Below, piece by piece: positions 35,313 through 43,752 of a stretch of DNA of 64,000 nucleotides. The notes under the pieces were generated by a model. The model did not search any database and had not been told where the DNA came from. It was given only the letters and a program-made list of their open reading frames with translations. Source of the DNA: Motiliproteus sp041586615 (GTDB lineage Bacteria; Pseudomonadota; Gammaproteobacteria; Pseudomonadales; Balneatricaceae); the NCBI GenBank assembly GCA_041586615.1, contig JBFGZS010000014.1, positions 10,691-74,690 of the forward strand, read 5' to 3'. Made by a program: the position numbers and the translations under genes. The stretch's first letter is position 1. Each line of letters begins with the position of its first letter.

Positions 35313-35342
35313 CTGTCAAACGCGGCATAATTTTGCTATGCT
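35313..35342 (+). promoter_or_regulatory. Candidate lpxC promoter
   Basis: CTGTCA (35313-35318), 18-bp spacer, and an extended -10 TGC-TATGCT (TATGCT 35337-35342), 40 bp before the lpxC start and just after the ftsZ stop. Confidence 0.45.
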
Positions 35343-35381
35343 CCGCATTTGATTTTACAGTGGCCAACATTGTCGGAAAGC

Positions 35382-36290
35382 ATGATTAAACAGCGAACGC
35401 TAAAAAACTCCATAAAGGCCACCGGTGTTGGTTTACACACCGGTGAAAAAGTCTATCTGACGCTCAAGCCCGCGCCTGTTGACAGCGGTATCGTATTTCG
35501 GCGAGTGGATCTTGACCCGGCTGTGGAGATTCGTGCCTGGGCAGAGAATGTCGGGGATACCACGCTCTCCACGAACCTGGTGAACGGCGATGTACGCGTG
35601 GCTACAGTCGAGCACCTGCTGTCGGCGATGGCGGGCCTTGGTATCGATAACGCCTATGTTGAGCTCAGTTCCGAAGAAGTTCCGATCATGGACGGTAGTG
35701 CGGCACCTTTCGTGTTCTTGCTGCAATCTGCCGGTATCCGCGAACAGGAAAAGGCCAAGCAGTTTATTCGTATCAAGCGCAAGGTGCTGATCGAACAAAA
35801 CGGCAAGTGGGCCAGCTTTGAGCCCTTCGATGGCTTCAAGGTCAGCTTTACCATCGAATTTGACCATCCGGTATTCCGTGATCGCAATAAAGAGTGTTCA
35901 CTGGACTTTTCCAGTACCTCGTTTGTGAAAGAAGTAAGCCGGGCGCGGACCTTTGGTTTTATGCGCGATATCGAGCATCTGCGTGAACAGAATCTAGCCC
36001 TTGGCGGCAGCATGGATAATGCCATTGTGGTCGATGACTACCGGGTCCTGAACGAAGATGGCCTCCGCTATGACGATGAATTCGTCAAGCATAAGGTGCT
36101 GGATGCCGTGGGCGACCTGTACTTGCTGGGTAAAAGCCTGATCGGTGAGTTTAAAGGCTTTAAGTCCGGCCACTACCTGAACAATCTATTGCTGCGCGAA
36201 CTGCTTAGCAATAAGGATGCCTGGGAAGTGGTGACCTTTGAGGAGAATCTGGCCCCCATCTCCTACTTTAAGCCGGTTCTGGCCGATTAA
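35382..36290 (+). CDS. lpxC: UDP-3-O-acyl-GlcNAc deacetylase LpxC
   Basis: A 302-aa zinc enzyme for the committed step of lipid A synthesis. The zinc ligands are in TVEHLLSAMAG (His about 79) and KHKVLDAVGDLYLLG (His and Asp, about 238-242); the catalytic Glu is the E of TVEHL, and EVPIMDGSAAPFVFLLQ and GHYLNNLLLREL are family signatures. ATG 35382 matches the E. coli start (MIKQRTLK). It closes the dcw cluster and is followed by a strong terminator. Confidence 0.97.
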   Translation: MIKQRTLKNSIKATGVGLHTGEKVYLTLKPAPVDSGIVFRRVDLDPAVEIRAWAENVGDTTLSTNLVNGDVRVATVEHLLSAMAGLGIDNAYVELSSEEVPIMDGSAAPFVFLLQSAGIREQEKAKQFIRIKRKVLIEQNGKWASFEPFDGFKVSFTIEFDHPVFRDRNKECSLDFSSTSFVKEVSRARTFGFMRDIEHLREQNLALGGSMDNAIVVDDYRVLNEDGLRYDDEFVKHKVLDAVGDLYLLGKSLIGEFKGFKSGHYLNNLLLRELLSNKDAWEVVTFEENLAPISYFKPVLAD

Positions 36291-36319
36291 TTATTGTTGG
36301 CAATAGACGATAAGAAAAG

Positions 36320-36353
36320 CCGGGTTCTTTGCAGACCCGGTTTTTTTTTTTTT
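36320..36353 (+). terminator. Terminator after lpxC, end of dcw cluster
   Basis: CCGGGT (36320-36325) and ACCCGG (36335-36340) form a stem with a 9-nt loop, followed by 13 consecutive T. Confidence 0.9.
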
Positions 36354-36706
36354 AACGCGCGATAAAAATGGGCGCGAAGTGTCTTCTTGTGTCACGCGCA
36401 GGCTTTTTGAGCGCTGATTTATGCTGCGTTGACGTCGCCGTGTCTAAGACTGCTGTTGACTAAAACGGTTAGCATGCCCGTGTTGAAGCAGAACGCGGAA
36501 TGCGCACTTGCGTTCTTGTAGGCCTGTCGGCAAGTAAATAAGACGCTTTTTTTGTGATAAGGCTTTAACTTTGGTTAAATCCCCCCCATTAAGTTACGTT
36601 TGCGGCCGGTGTCATCCTTCTACAATCGCGTCAAGTCAGGGTAGAATGCCTGCATTTATTCAAAATGCCGGACCGCGGGGTCTGGCCAGAGATAAGTCAC
36701 AAAAAT
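36354..36706 (+). other. Non-coding region upstream of secA
   Basis: About 350 bp without a supported gene; no secM-like reading frame is present. Near its end, TTCTAC (36618-36623) and TAGAAT (36642-36647) with an 18-bp spacer form a possible secA promoter. A small hairpin GCATTT/AAATGC (36652-36668) follows directly, at the expected 5' end of the transcript. Confidence 0.4.
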
Positions 36707-39448
36707 ATGATAGCGCCTCTTTTTAAGAAGATTTTTGGAAGCAAGAACGATCGTGAACTGAAACGTATGGGCAAGATCGTTAAGGTCATTAACGGTTTTG
36801 AAGAGGCGCTTGCTGCCCTGACCGACGACGCCCTGCGTGAAAAAACCGGCGAATTTCGTGCGCGCTACCAGAAGGGGGATACGCTGGACCAGCTGTTGCC
36901 CGAGGCATTCGCGGTCTGTCGCGAAATGTCCAAGCGGGTGCTGGAAATGCGCCACTTCGATGTGCAGATGATCGGTGGTATTACACTCCATGAAGGTCGT
37001 ATCGCCGAGATGCGTACCGGTGAAGGTAAGACGCTGGTAGCAACCCTGGCGGTTTATCTGAATGCGATTGCCGGGGATGGCGTACATGTTGTCACCGTCA
37101 ACGACTATCTGGCCCGCCGTGACGCCGAATGGATGGCGCGCCTCTATAACGCCTTAGGCATGACCGTGGGTGTTATCTATTCCGGCCAGGAGCACGATGA
37201 GAAGCAGGCGGCCTATCGCTGCGATATTACCTACGGCACCAACAACGAATACGGTTTCGATTATCTGCGCGATAACATGGCCTTCAGCACCGAAGATAAG
37301 GTGCAGCGCTTGCTGACCTATGCGGTCGTGGATGAGGTCGACTCTATTTTGATCGATGAGGCCCGGACCCCGCTGATTATTTCCGGCCCCGCCGAGGACA
37401 GCTCCGAGCTGTATCGTCAGATCAACCTGCTGGTACCGAAGCTGGTCAAGCAGGATATCATTCCCGAGAAGGATGAGGAGATCCCTGAAGACCAGGTGGG
37501 TCACTACACGGTCGATGAAAAGCAGCGTCAGGTGGAGCTCACGGAAAGCGGGCATCAATTTGTCGAAGAGCTGCTGTCGGGCATCGGTTTGCTGGACGCC
37601 GACGAGAGCCTGTACGCGCCGAAGAATCTTAACCTGCTGCACCATATCCATTCAGGCCTGCGTGCGCATGTCTTGTACCAGCGCGATGTTGATTACATCG
37701 TGCAGGGCGACCAGATCGTGATCGTCGATGAGCACACCGGTCGTACCATGGCAGGCCGTCGCTGGTCCGAAGGCCTGCATCAGGCGATCGAAGCCAAAGA
37801 AGGCGTGGCAATTCAAAATGAAAGCCAGACGCTGGCTTCTACCACCTTCCAGAACTATTTCCGTCTGTACGGCAAGCTGGCCGGTATGACCGGAACCGCC
37901 GATACCGAAGCATTCGAATTACGCCAGATCTACGGTCTGGATGTGGTGGTTATTCCGACCAACCGTCCGGTTCAGCGCACCGATTACAATGACCTGGTGT
38001 TTTTGTCCATGGAGGAGAAGTTCGAGGCGATCGTCAAAGAAGTTCGCGAATGCCAAGAGCGCAAGCAGCCGGTTCTGGTGGGTACGGCGTCCATCGATAT
38101 GTCGGAAGTGATTTCTCGCTTGCTGGACAAAGCCAAGATCCAGCACGATGTCCTCAACGCCAAGCAGCATGATCGGGAAGCCTTGATTATCGCCAATGCC
38201 GGTTGTCCCGGTGCGGTAACGATTGCGACCAATATGGCCGGTCGCGGAACCGATATCGTGCTGGGTGGCAACTGGGAATCCGAAATAGCCCGCATGGATT
38301 CACCGTCGCAGGCGCAGGTCGACAAGATTCGCAGCGACTGGGCGGTGCAGCATGAGATCGTATTGAAGGCAGGTGGCCTGCATATCGTCGGTACCGAGCG
38401 GCATGAATCGCGTCGGATCGATAATCAGCTGCGCGGACGTGCCGGCCGTCAGGGTGATCCGGGCTCTTCGCGCTTCTTCCTGTCGCTGGAAGATAACCTG
38501 ATGCGGATCTTTGCGTCCGAACGGGTGAAAAACTTTATGCAGGCGCTGGGGATGGAGAACGGTGAAGCGATCGAGCACAAGATGGTGTCCAATGCCATCG
38601 AGAAGGCGCAGCGCAAGGTGGAAGGCCGCAACTACGATATCCGTAAGCAGTTGCTCGAATACGATGATGTGGCCAACGATCAGCGCCGCGCCATCTATGA
38701 CCAGCGCAACGAGCTGATGGCATCCACCGATGTGTCCGATACCATCGATGCGATCCGTACCGAGGTCGTCAATGATGTGATCAGCGCCTCCATTGCCCCG
38801 CAAAGCTTGGTTGAACAATGGGATGTGCCAGGTCTGGAGGCTCAGATTGCCGCTGATCTGAATCTGCAGTTGCCGATTCAGCAATGGTTGGACGAGGATC
38901 ACCAGCTGCACGAGGAGCCGCTGCGCGAACGTATTCAGCAAGCCGTGATCGAGGCGTATCAGGAGAAGGAAACCGTCGTCGGTGCTGACTCCATGCGTTT
39001 GTTCGAGAAGCAGGTGATGCTGCAGGTGTTGGATAACCTCTGGAAAGAGCACCTGGCGACCATGGACCACCTGCGCCAGGGAATTCATCTGCGCGGTTAT
39101 GCCCAGAAGAACCCCAAGCAGGAGTACAAGCGCGAGTCCTTCGAGCTGTTCCAGGAGCTGCTGGTTAATATCAAGCAGGAAGTGGTGCGCATCATCAGCC
39201 ATGTGCAGGTGCGGGCGCCGGAAGAGATCGAAGCCCTGGAGCAGCAGCGCCGCGAAGCAATGGAGCGCCAGCAGATGCAGTTTGAGCATCAGGATAGCGG
39301 TTCCATAACGGCGGAAGAGAACGGGGAGGCCAGCGCTGAACCCGAGCACGCGCCGTTTGTCCGCGAGCAGCCCAAGGTAGGCCGCAATGAACCCTGTCCT
39401 TGCGGATCGGGTAAGAAATACAAGCAGTGTCACGGTCGGATCGCCTAA
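36707..39448 (+). CDS. secA: Preprotein translocase ATPase SecA
   Basis: A 913-aa motor protein that drives proteins through SecYEG. Walker A is MRTGEGKTL (about 102-110), the DEVD box is VVDEVDSILIDEARTPL, followed by the preprotein cross-linking domain, VGTASIDMSE, TNMAGRGTDIVLGG, and the regulatory helical region QLRGRAGRQGDPGSS. The C-terminal zinc motif that binds SecB and lipids is CPCGSGKKYKQCHG. ATG 36707 matches the usual N-terminus (LFKKIFGSKNDRELKRM), although no strong ribosome site is visible. No secM precedes it. Confidence 0.98.
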   Translation: MIAPLFKKIFGSKNDRELKRMGKIVKVINGFEEALAALTDDALREKTGEFRARYQKGDTLDQLLPEAFAVCREMSKRVLEMRHFDVQMIGGITLHEGRIAEMRTGEGKTLVATLAVYLNAIAGDGVHVVTVNDYLARRDAEWMARLYNALGMTVGVIYSGQEHDEKQAAYRCDITYGTNNEYGFDYLRDNMAFSTEDKVQRLLTYAVVDEVDSILIDEARTPLIISGPAEDSSELYRQINLLVPKLVKQDIIPEKDEEIPEDQVGHYTVDEKQRQVELTESGHQFVEELLSGIGLLDADESLYAPKNLNLLHHIHSGLRAHVLYQRDVDYIVQGDQIVIVDEHTGRTMAGRRWSEGLHQAIEAKEGVAIQNESQTLASTTFQNYFRLYGKLAGMTGTADTEAFELRQIYGLDVVVIPTNRPVQRTDYNDLVFLSMEEKFEAIVKEVRECQERKQPVLVGTASIDMSEVISRLLDKAKIQHDVLNAKQHDREALIIANAGCPGAVTIATNMAGRGTDIVLGGNWESEIARMDSPSQAQVDKIRSDWAVQHEIVLKAGGLHIVGTERHESRRIDNQLRGRAGRQGDPGSSRFFLSLEDNLMRIFASERVKNFMQALGMENGEAIEHKMVSNAIEKAQRKVEGRNYDIRKQLLEYDDVANDQRRAIYDQRNELMASTDVSDTIDAIRTEVVNDVISASIAPQSLVEQWDVPGLEAQIAADLNLQLPIQQWLDEDHQLHEEPLRERIQQAVIEAYQEKETVVGADSMRLFEKQVMLQVLDNLWKEHLATMDHLRQGIHLRGYAQKNPKQEYKRESFELFQELLVNIKQEVVRIISHVQVRAPEEIEALEQQRREAMERQQMQFEHQDSGSITAEENGEASAEPEHAPFVREQPKVGRNEPCPCGSGKKYKQCHGRIA

Positions 39449-39505
39449 TCACATTTTAATTATCAGGATCGCGGCGAAGTCTGTGATCTGCAAAGGAGCA
39501 TAAAC

Positions 39506-40723
39506 ATGGCTGTAGGTCCTGCTACATTACCCGCTGAATTTCTTCCTGTACCGGGATTTCGCCTGGGTGTGACCTGTGCCGGCATTAAGCAGCCGGGTCG
39601 ACGGGATCTGGTCGTCATGGAGCTGGCAGAAGGCAGTACCACGGCGGGTGTGTTTACCCTGAATCAGTTTTGTGCGGCGCCGGTGCGTATCGCCAAGGCG
39701 AATTTGCAGCAAGCCCCAGCCCGCTATTGGCTGGTGAATACCGGTAATGCCAACGCCGGCACCGGCGCCGAGGGGTTGGCCGATGCGCAGCAGTGTTGCG
39801 AGAACCTAGGCGCGTTGGGCGGGGTTGCGCCAGGCGCGGTCTTACCCTTTTCTACCGGCGTGATTGGCGAAAAATTACCGGTTGAGAAGATCCTTGCCGG
39901 GATACCGGCTGCGCTGGCTGCGCTGGATGAAAACAACTGGGAAGCGGCGGCGAACGGCATCATGACCACCGATACCCGCCCTAAAGGTGCTTCGCGCTCG
40001 GTGGTGTATCAGGGGCAGCGCATCAGTATCAGTGGTATCTCCAAAGGTGCGGGCATGATTATGCCCAATATGGCCACCATGCTGGCGTTCGTTGCCACCG
40101 ATGCACAGATTGCCGCGACCGACCTGCAGGCGCTGTTGTCACACGCCGCCGAGAAGAGTTTTAACCGGATCACCATCGACGGCGATACCTCGACCAATGA
40201 TAGCTGCATGCTGGCGGCTACTGGCGCCTCGGGTGTCGCCGTCGCACCCGGTAACCCTGTTTGGGCGCTGTTCGCCGAGGCGCTGCAGTCGTTGCTGCTG
40301 GAGTTGTCTCACGCGATCGTCCGCGACGGCGAGGGGGCCACCAAGTTTGTTACTGTCGCCATCGAACAAGCGGCCAGCAAGGAAGAGGCGCTGGCCGCCG
40401 CTTACACCATTGCCCATTCACCGCTGATCAAGACGGCCCTGTTTGCCAGTGATCCGAACTGGGGGCGTATCCTCGCGGCGCTGGGACGGGCGGGTATTCA
40501 GCATCTGGATGTCGATGCCTTGCAGATCTATCTGGACGATATCTGTATCGTCGATCAGGGCGGTCGTGCGGCAGGTTATACCGAAGCGCAGGGTCAGGCG
40601 GTCATGAACCGCGAGGAGATCACCATCCGCGTGGTCTTGAACCGTGGCGCGGTGAGCGAGCAGGTCTGGACCACCGATCTGTCCCTCGATTACGTCAGTA
40701 TCAACGCCGATTACCGCAGCTGA
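39506..40723 (+). CDS. argJ: Glutamate N-acetyltransferase / amino-acid acetyltransferase ArgJ
   Basis: A 405-aa arginine-biosynthesis enzyme that recycles the acetyl group from N-acetylornithine to glutamate. The self-cleavage site KGAGMIMPNMATMLAF is present with the catalytic Thr. GVFTLNQFCAAPV, NTGNANAGTG and ITIDGDTSTNDSCMLAATG are family signatures, and DPNWGRILAALGRAG lies in the C-terminal part. AAGGAG precedes the ATG at good spacing. It is followed after 15 bp by the MutT-ThiE fusion gene, as in pseudomonad relatives. Confidence 0.97.
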   Translation: MAVGPATLPAEFLPVPGFRLGVTCAGIKQPGRRDLVVMELAEGSTTAGVFTLNQFCAAPVRIAKANLQQAPARYWLVNTGNANAGTGAEGLADAQQCCENLGALGGVAPGAVLPFSTGVIGEKLPVEKILAGIPAALAALDENNWEAAANGIMTTDTRPKGASRSVVYQGQRISISGISKGAGMIMPNMATMLAFVATDAQIAATDLQALLSHAAEKSFNRITIDGDTSTNDSCMLAATGASGVAVAPGNPVWALFAEALQSLLLELSHAIVRDGEGATKFVTVAIEQAASKEEALAAAYTIAHSPLIKTALFASDPNWGRILAALGRAGIQHLDVDALQIYLDDICIVDQGGRAAGYTEAQGQAVMNREEITIRVVLNRGAVSEQVWTTDLSLDYVSINADYRS

Positions 40724-40738
40724 TGGCTGTTTCGCCCC

Positions 40739-41740
40739 GTGTCTGAGCTGTCTGCTTCGGCAACAAGCGTACCCGCGTCAGGGCTATCGAAGCCACTGGC
40801 TCAGGTGCATGTCGCCGCCGCCGCCATCGTCGGCCGCGACGGTTGCATCCTTATCGCGCGCCGCCCCGAACACCTGCATCAGGGCGGCTTGTGGGAGTTT
40901 CCCGGCGGTAAAGTCGAAGCGGGAGAGACCAGCGCTCAGGCGCTCAGTCGCGAGCTTCACGAAGAGCTGGGGATTCGACCAACCGCCTCGACGCCGCTGA
41001 TCCGCATTCCTTTCGATTATCCGGATAAACGCGTGGTCCTGGATGTGTGGCGGGTCAGCGCCTATGACGGCGAACCGCGCGGGCGCGAAGGCCAGCCCCT
41101 GCGCTGGGTGCCTCTGGATCAGCTCGATGACTTGCCGTTTCCCGCGGCGAATCGACGCATCATTACCGCGTTGCAGCTGCCTGACGCCTATATGATCACC
41201 GGTGATTTTCACCGACAGGACGACTTTATTGCCCGCTTGCGGCAGGCGCTGCAGGCGGGCGTGAAGCTGGTACAGTTACGCGCCAAGTCGCTGCCCCCGG
41301 ACGAATTTATCGCCTTGGCGAAAGCCGCATCGACGCACTGCCGTCAGGCCGGTGCGAAGCTGGTACTCAATGGATCGCCACGCAGCCTGCCCGCGGCAAT
41401 TGCCGACGGCATCCACCTCGATAGCCGTACCTTAATGGCCAGCAACGACGAGCAACTGTTGCCCTGGCGAACAGGCCTGATCGGTGCATCCTGCCACTCC
41501 CCACAAGAGCTAGCCGCCGCTACCCGCCTGGACTTGGACTACGTGTCCTTGTCACCGGTCTGCCACACCCAAACCCATCCGGATACCGCGGCAATCGGCT
41601 GGGAGGTTTTTCGCGACTGGACCCAAGATACCCCGCTACCGGTGTATGCCTTAGGCGGAATGACAGCGGAGCAGCGGAGCGTCGCCATCCAGCATGGCGG
41701 GCAAGGCATCGCCACCATCCGCGGCTATTGGCCGGAATAA
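40739..41740 (+). CDS. MutT-type Nudix hydrolase fused to a ThiE-like domain
   Basis: A 333-aa two-domain protein. Residues about 20-148 form a MutT domain with the Nudix box GGKVEAGETSAQALSRELHE plus ELGI and should hydrolyse 8-oxo-dGTP. Residues about 155-330 resemble thiamine-phosphate synthase: KLVQLRAKSLPPDEF, a GIHLDS stretch, GASCHSPQELAAA, DYVSLSPVCHTQTHPD and VYALGGMT. The ThiE loop that normally reads (I/L)NDR is LNGSPRS here, so a key Asp is missing and TMP-synthase activity is doubtful. Start is GTG 40739. A 7-bp repeat array begins 4 nt after the stop. Confidence 0.9.
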   Translation: MSELSASATSVPASGLSKPLAQVHVAAAAIVGRDGCILIARRPEHLHQGGLWEFPGGKVEAGETSAQALSRELHEELGIRPTASTPLIRIPFDYPDKRVVLDVWRVSAYDGEPRGREGQPLRWVPLDQLDDLPFPAANRRIITALQLPDAYMITGDFHRQDDFIARLRQALQAGVKLVQLRAKSLPPDEFIALAKAASTHCRQAGAKLVLNGSPRSLPAAIADGIHLDSRTLMASNDEQLLPWRTGLIGASCHSPQELAAATRLDLDYVSLSPVCHTQTHPDTAAIGWEVFRDWTQDTPLPVYALGGMTAEQRSVAIQHGGQGIATIRGYWPE

Positions 41741-41744
41741 TTAT

Positions 41745-41879
41745 GGCTACAGGCTACAGGCTACAGGCTACAGGCTACAGGCTACAGGCTACAGGCTACA
41801 TACAGGCTACAGCTACAGGCTACAGCTACAGGCTACAGGCTACAGGCTACAGGCTACAGGCTTCAGGCTTCAGGCTGTA
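41745..41879 (+). repeat. Heptamer array (GGCTACA)n, locus 1
   Basis: Eight perfect GGCTACA units (41745-41800) are followed by TACA, then GGCTACA units with two 6-bp deletions (GCTACA), four more perfect units, two GGCTTCA units and a GGCTGTA. In all there are 14 perfect GGCTACA copies. It begins 4 nt after the stop of the MutT-ThiE gene. Confidence 0.97.
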
Positions 41880-41907
41880 CTCAGGATAACCAACGTCACC
41901 GTCTGCT

Positions 41908-41935
41908 TGCCGCCTGAAGCCTGCCGCTTGAAGCT
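41908..41935 (-). repeat. Inverted heptamer array, locus 1
   Basis: Four contiguous 7-bp units on the plus strand: TGCCGCC, TGAAGCC, TGCCGCT, TGAAGCT. On the minus strand these are AGCTTCA, AGCGGCA, GGCTTCA and GGCGGCA, so two unit types of the GGCNNCA family alternate here in the opposite orientation to the array 28 bp away. Confidence 0.85.
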
Positions 41936-42002
41936 TTTCGTTTTCTTGCCGTTTAGCGCCTAGCAAGCCTTGTAGAGGCGTCCTAGTCCCTAGCTCCTTG
42001 GT

Positions 42003-42218
42003 TTAATGAAGCGGCGGCTCATTCCAGCTCTCATCCGAATCCAGATCGATCGAATCCTCGCCCGTCACCGATGTACCTTCAATCTGGAACTCCTCATTGG
42101 CCCAGGCGCCAAGATCGATCAGCTTGCAGCGTTCGGAGCAGAACGGGCGGTGCGGGTTGTCGGTCGACCATTCGAGGGGTTTTTTGCAGGAGGGGCAGTT
42201 GACGGTCAGCGTGCTCAT
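42003..42218 (-). CDS. yacG: DNA gyrase inhibitor YacG
   Basis: A 71-aa zinc protein that in E. coli binds GyrB and blocks DNA binding. The Cys4 site is CPSCKK and CSERCKLIDLGAW; HRPFCSERC and the acidic C-terminal tail (DSIDLDSDES) match the family. It lies 13 bp after coaE on the minus strand, the last gene of the pil-coaE-yacG block. Confidence 0.95.
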   Translation of the reverse strand: MSTLTVNCPSCKKPLEWSTDNPHRPFCSERCKLIDLGAWANEEFQIEGTSVTGEDSIDLDSDESWNEPPLH

Positions 42219-42231
42219 AGAGATCGATACT

Positions 42232-42858
42232 TCATTGACTAGGGGTTAGGGGATGGGCCGCGGTTAGGGCCCGTTGGCGCAGTTTTTTGTCCAGGGCAAT
42301 GACCTGCGGAAGAATCGCGCCAGGCTCACCACTGTTGTCGATCAGATCATCGGCGCGGGCGACGCGGGCGCTGCGGGCTATCTGCGTATCGATAATGGCG
42401 CGCACCTGCTCAGGGTCATTGCTGTCCCGATCCATGGTGCGGGACATCTGCAGCGCTTCCGGAAGGTCTACCACGACGATGCGCTGGGCCAGCAGGTGCT
42501 GATCGGTTTCCAGCAGCAACGGCGAGACCAGCAACACGTAAGGCGATTTCGCGGCGGCCAGTTGCCGCTCGGTCTCCTGGCGGATTAACGGGTGCAGCAA
42601 CTGCTCGAGCCAGCGCCGTTGGGCCGGGTCTTTAAAAACCAACTGGCGCATCCTGTCCCGATCCAGGCTGCCGTCACGGCGAATAACCGCCGCACCGAAA
42701 TGTGCTGCGATGCCTTGCAATGCTTCGCTGCCCGGTTCGACCACCTGACGGGCGATGATATCCGCATCGACCAGCACGATACCCTGATCGGCAAAGGCGT
42801 TGGCGACGGTGGTTTTACCGCTACCAATGCCACCGGTGAGTCCGACCACGAATGTCAT
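42232..42858 (-). CDS. coaE: Dephospho-CoA kinase CoaE
   Basis: A 208-aa P-loop kinase for the last step of coenzyme A synthesis. Walker A is GLTGGIGSGKTTVANAFA at the N-terminus; VLVDADIIARQVVEPG, RLVF-like RQLVFKDPAQRRWLEQLLHP and the lid region follow. The C-terminal DNSGEP motif (DDLIDNSGEP) is present. It abuts pilD with no intergenic space, so it is likely co-transcribed with it. Confidence 0.96.
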   Translation of the reverse strand: MTFVVGLTGGIGSGKTTVANAFADQGIVLVDADIIARQVVEPGSEALQGIAAHFGAAVIRRDGSLDRDRMRQLVFKDPAQRRWLEQLLHPLIRQETERQLAAAKSPYVLLVSPLLLETDQHLLAQRIVVVDLPEALQMSRTMDRDSNDPEQVRAIIDTQIARSARVARADDLIDNSGEPGAILPQVIALDKKLRQRALTAAHPLTPSQ

Positions 42859-43746
42859 TTAGCTTAATCCGGCCCAGCGGAAGTAGATCTGGATCATATC
42901 GCTGCCCCACAACATCGCCAGCCAGCCGGCTCCCGCAAGAAAAGGCCCGAAAGGAATGGGTTTGCCTTGCTCGCGGCCTTGGAAGGCGATCAGCGCCCCG
43001 CCGACCAGTGCGCCGACCAGCGACGAGAGGATGATGATCAGCGGCAGAAACTGCCAGCCCATCCAGGCCCCGAGCGCCGCCAGCAGTTTGAAATCGCCAA
43101 AGCCCATGCCTTCTTTGCCGGTCAGCAGCTTAAAGGCCCAGTAGACACACCAGAGGATAAGATAGCCGCCAATCGCGCCCCATACCGCACTGCTCAGATC
43201 GGTAATCAGTCCGAAACTGTTGGCGATCAGTCCCAACCAGAGCAGGGGCAGGGTGATGCTATCCGGCAGCAGCTGATGATCATAGTCGATCATGGTCAGG
43301 CTGATCAACGCCCAGGTAAGCAGCAGCAGCAGCAGCGTGGTGGCGGACCAGCCAAACTGATAGGCGATAAGCGCGGATAGTAGCCCGCTTACCGCTTCGA
43401 TGATCGGGTAGCGCATGGATATCGGATTGCTGCATTGCGAGCAGCGCCCACGCAGGAACAGGTAGCTAAGCACCGGGATGTTTTCCAGACTGCTGATGGC
43501 GTGGTTGCAATTGGGGCAGCGCGAGCGGGGCACCGCGAGATTGAACGTCTCCTTCACGTTGCCTTTTGGCGCCGGCGCTGTTTCGTTCTCCAGCAGCTCG
43601 CGGCACTGTTCATGCCACTCGCGCTCCATCATCAGCGGCAGCCGGTAGATAACCACATTGAGAAAACTGCCCACCAGGAGCCCGAGTATCGTGACTGTTG
43701 CTACAAAGGCGCCGGTATAGAGGGTAAAGAAATCGTTAATAGTCAC
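42859..43746 (-). CDS. pilD: Type IV prepilin peptidase/methyltransferase PilD
   Basis: A 295-aa membrane protease that cleaves prepilin leaders and N-methylates the new Phe. The N-terminal cytoplasmic domain has the zinc pairs CPNC and CSQC (about 72-100). The two catalytic Asp are in MIDYDHQLLPD and GMGFGDFKLLAALGAW, the latter the GxGD motif. About eight membrane helices. It acts on PilA encoded in this window. Gap of 6 bp to pilC. Confidence 0.96.
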   Translation of the reverse strand: MTINDFFTLYTGAFVATVTILGLLVGSFLNVVIYRLPLMMEREWHEQCRELLENETAPAPKGNVKETFNLAVPRSRCPNCNHAISSLENIPVLSYLFLRGRCSQCSNPISMRYPIIEAVSGLLSALIAYQFGWSATTLLLLLLTWALISLTMIDYDHQLLPDSITLPLLWLGLIANSFGLITDLSSAVWGAIGGYLILWCVYWAFKLLTGKEGMGFGDFKLLAALGAWMGWQFLPLIIILSSLVGALVGGALIAFQGREQGKPIPFGPFLAGAGWLAMLWGSDMIQIYFRWAGLS

Positions 43747-43752
43747 TCTTCC

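Noticed and set aside
36291..36706. secM-like leader peptide gene before secA
   Set aside because: No reading frame with a signal peptide and an arrest motif is present in the gap.
37154..39433. Long minus-strand frames antisense to secA
   Set aside because: They are shadow frames of a well-conserved coding gene; their products show no domain and the secA frame explains the codon pattern.
41745..41935. CRISPR array
   Set aside because: Units are 7 bp with no spacers, and no cas gene is present.
41694..41963. Open frame through the heptamer array encoding a GYRLQAT heptapeptide repeat
   Set aside because: A 7-bp unit without stops reads open in any forward frame and gives a 7-residue period automatically. 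There is no ribosome site, and the start lies inside the MutT-ThiE gene.
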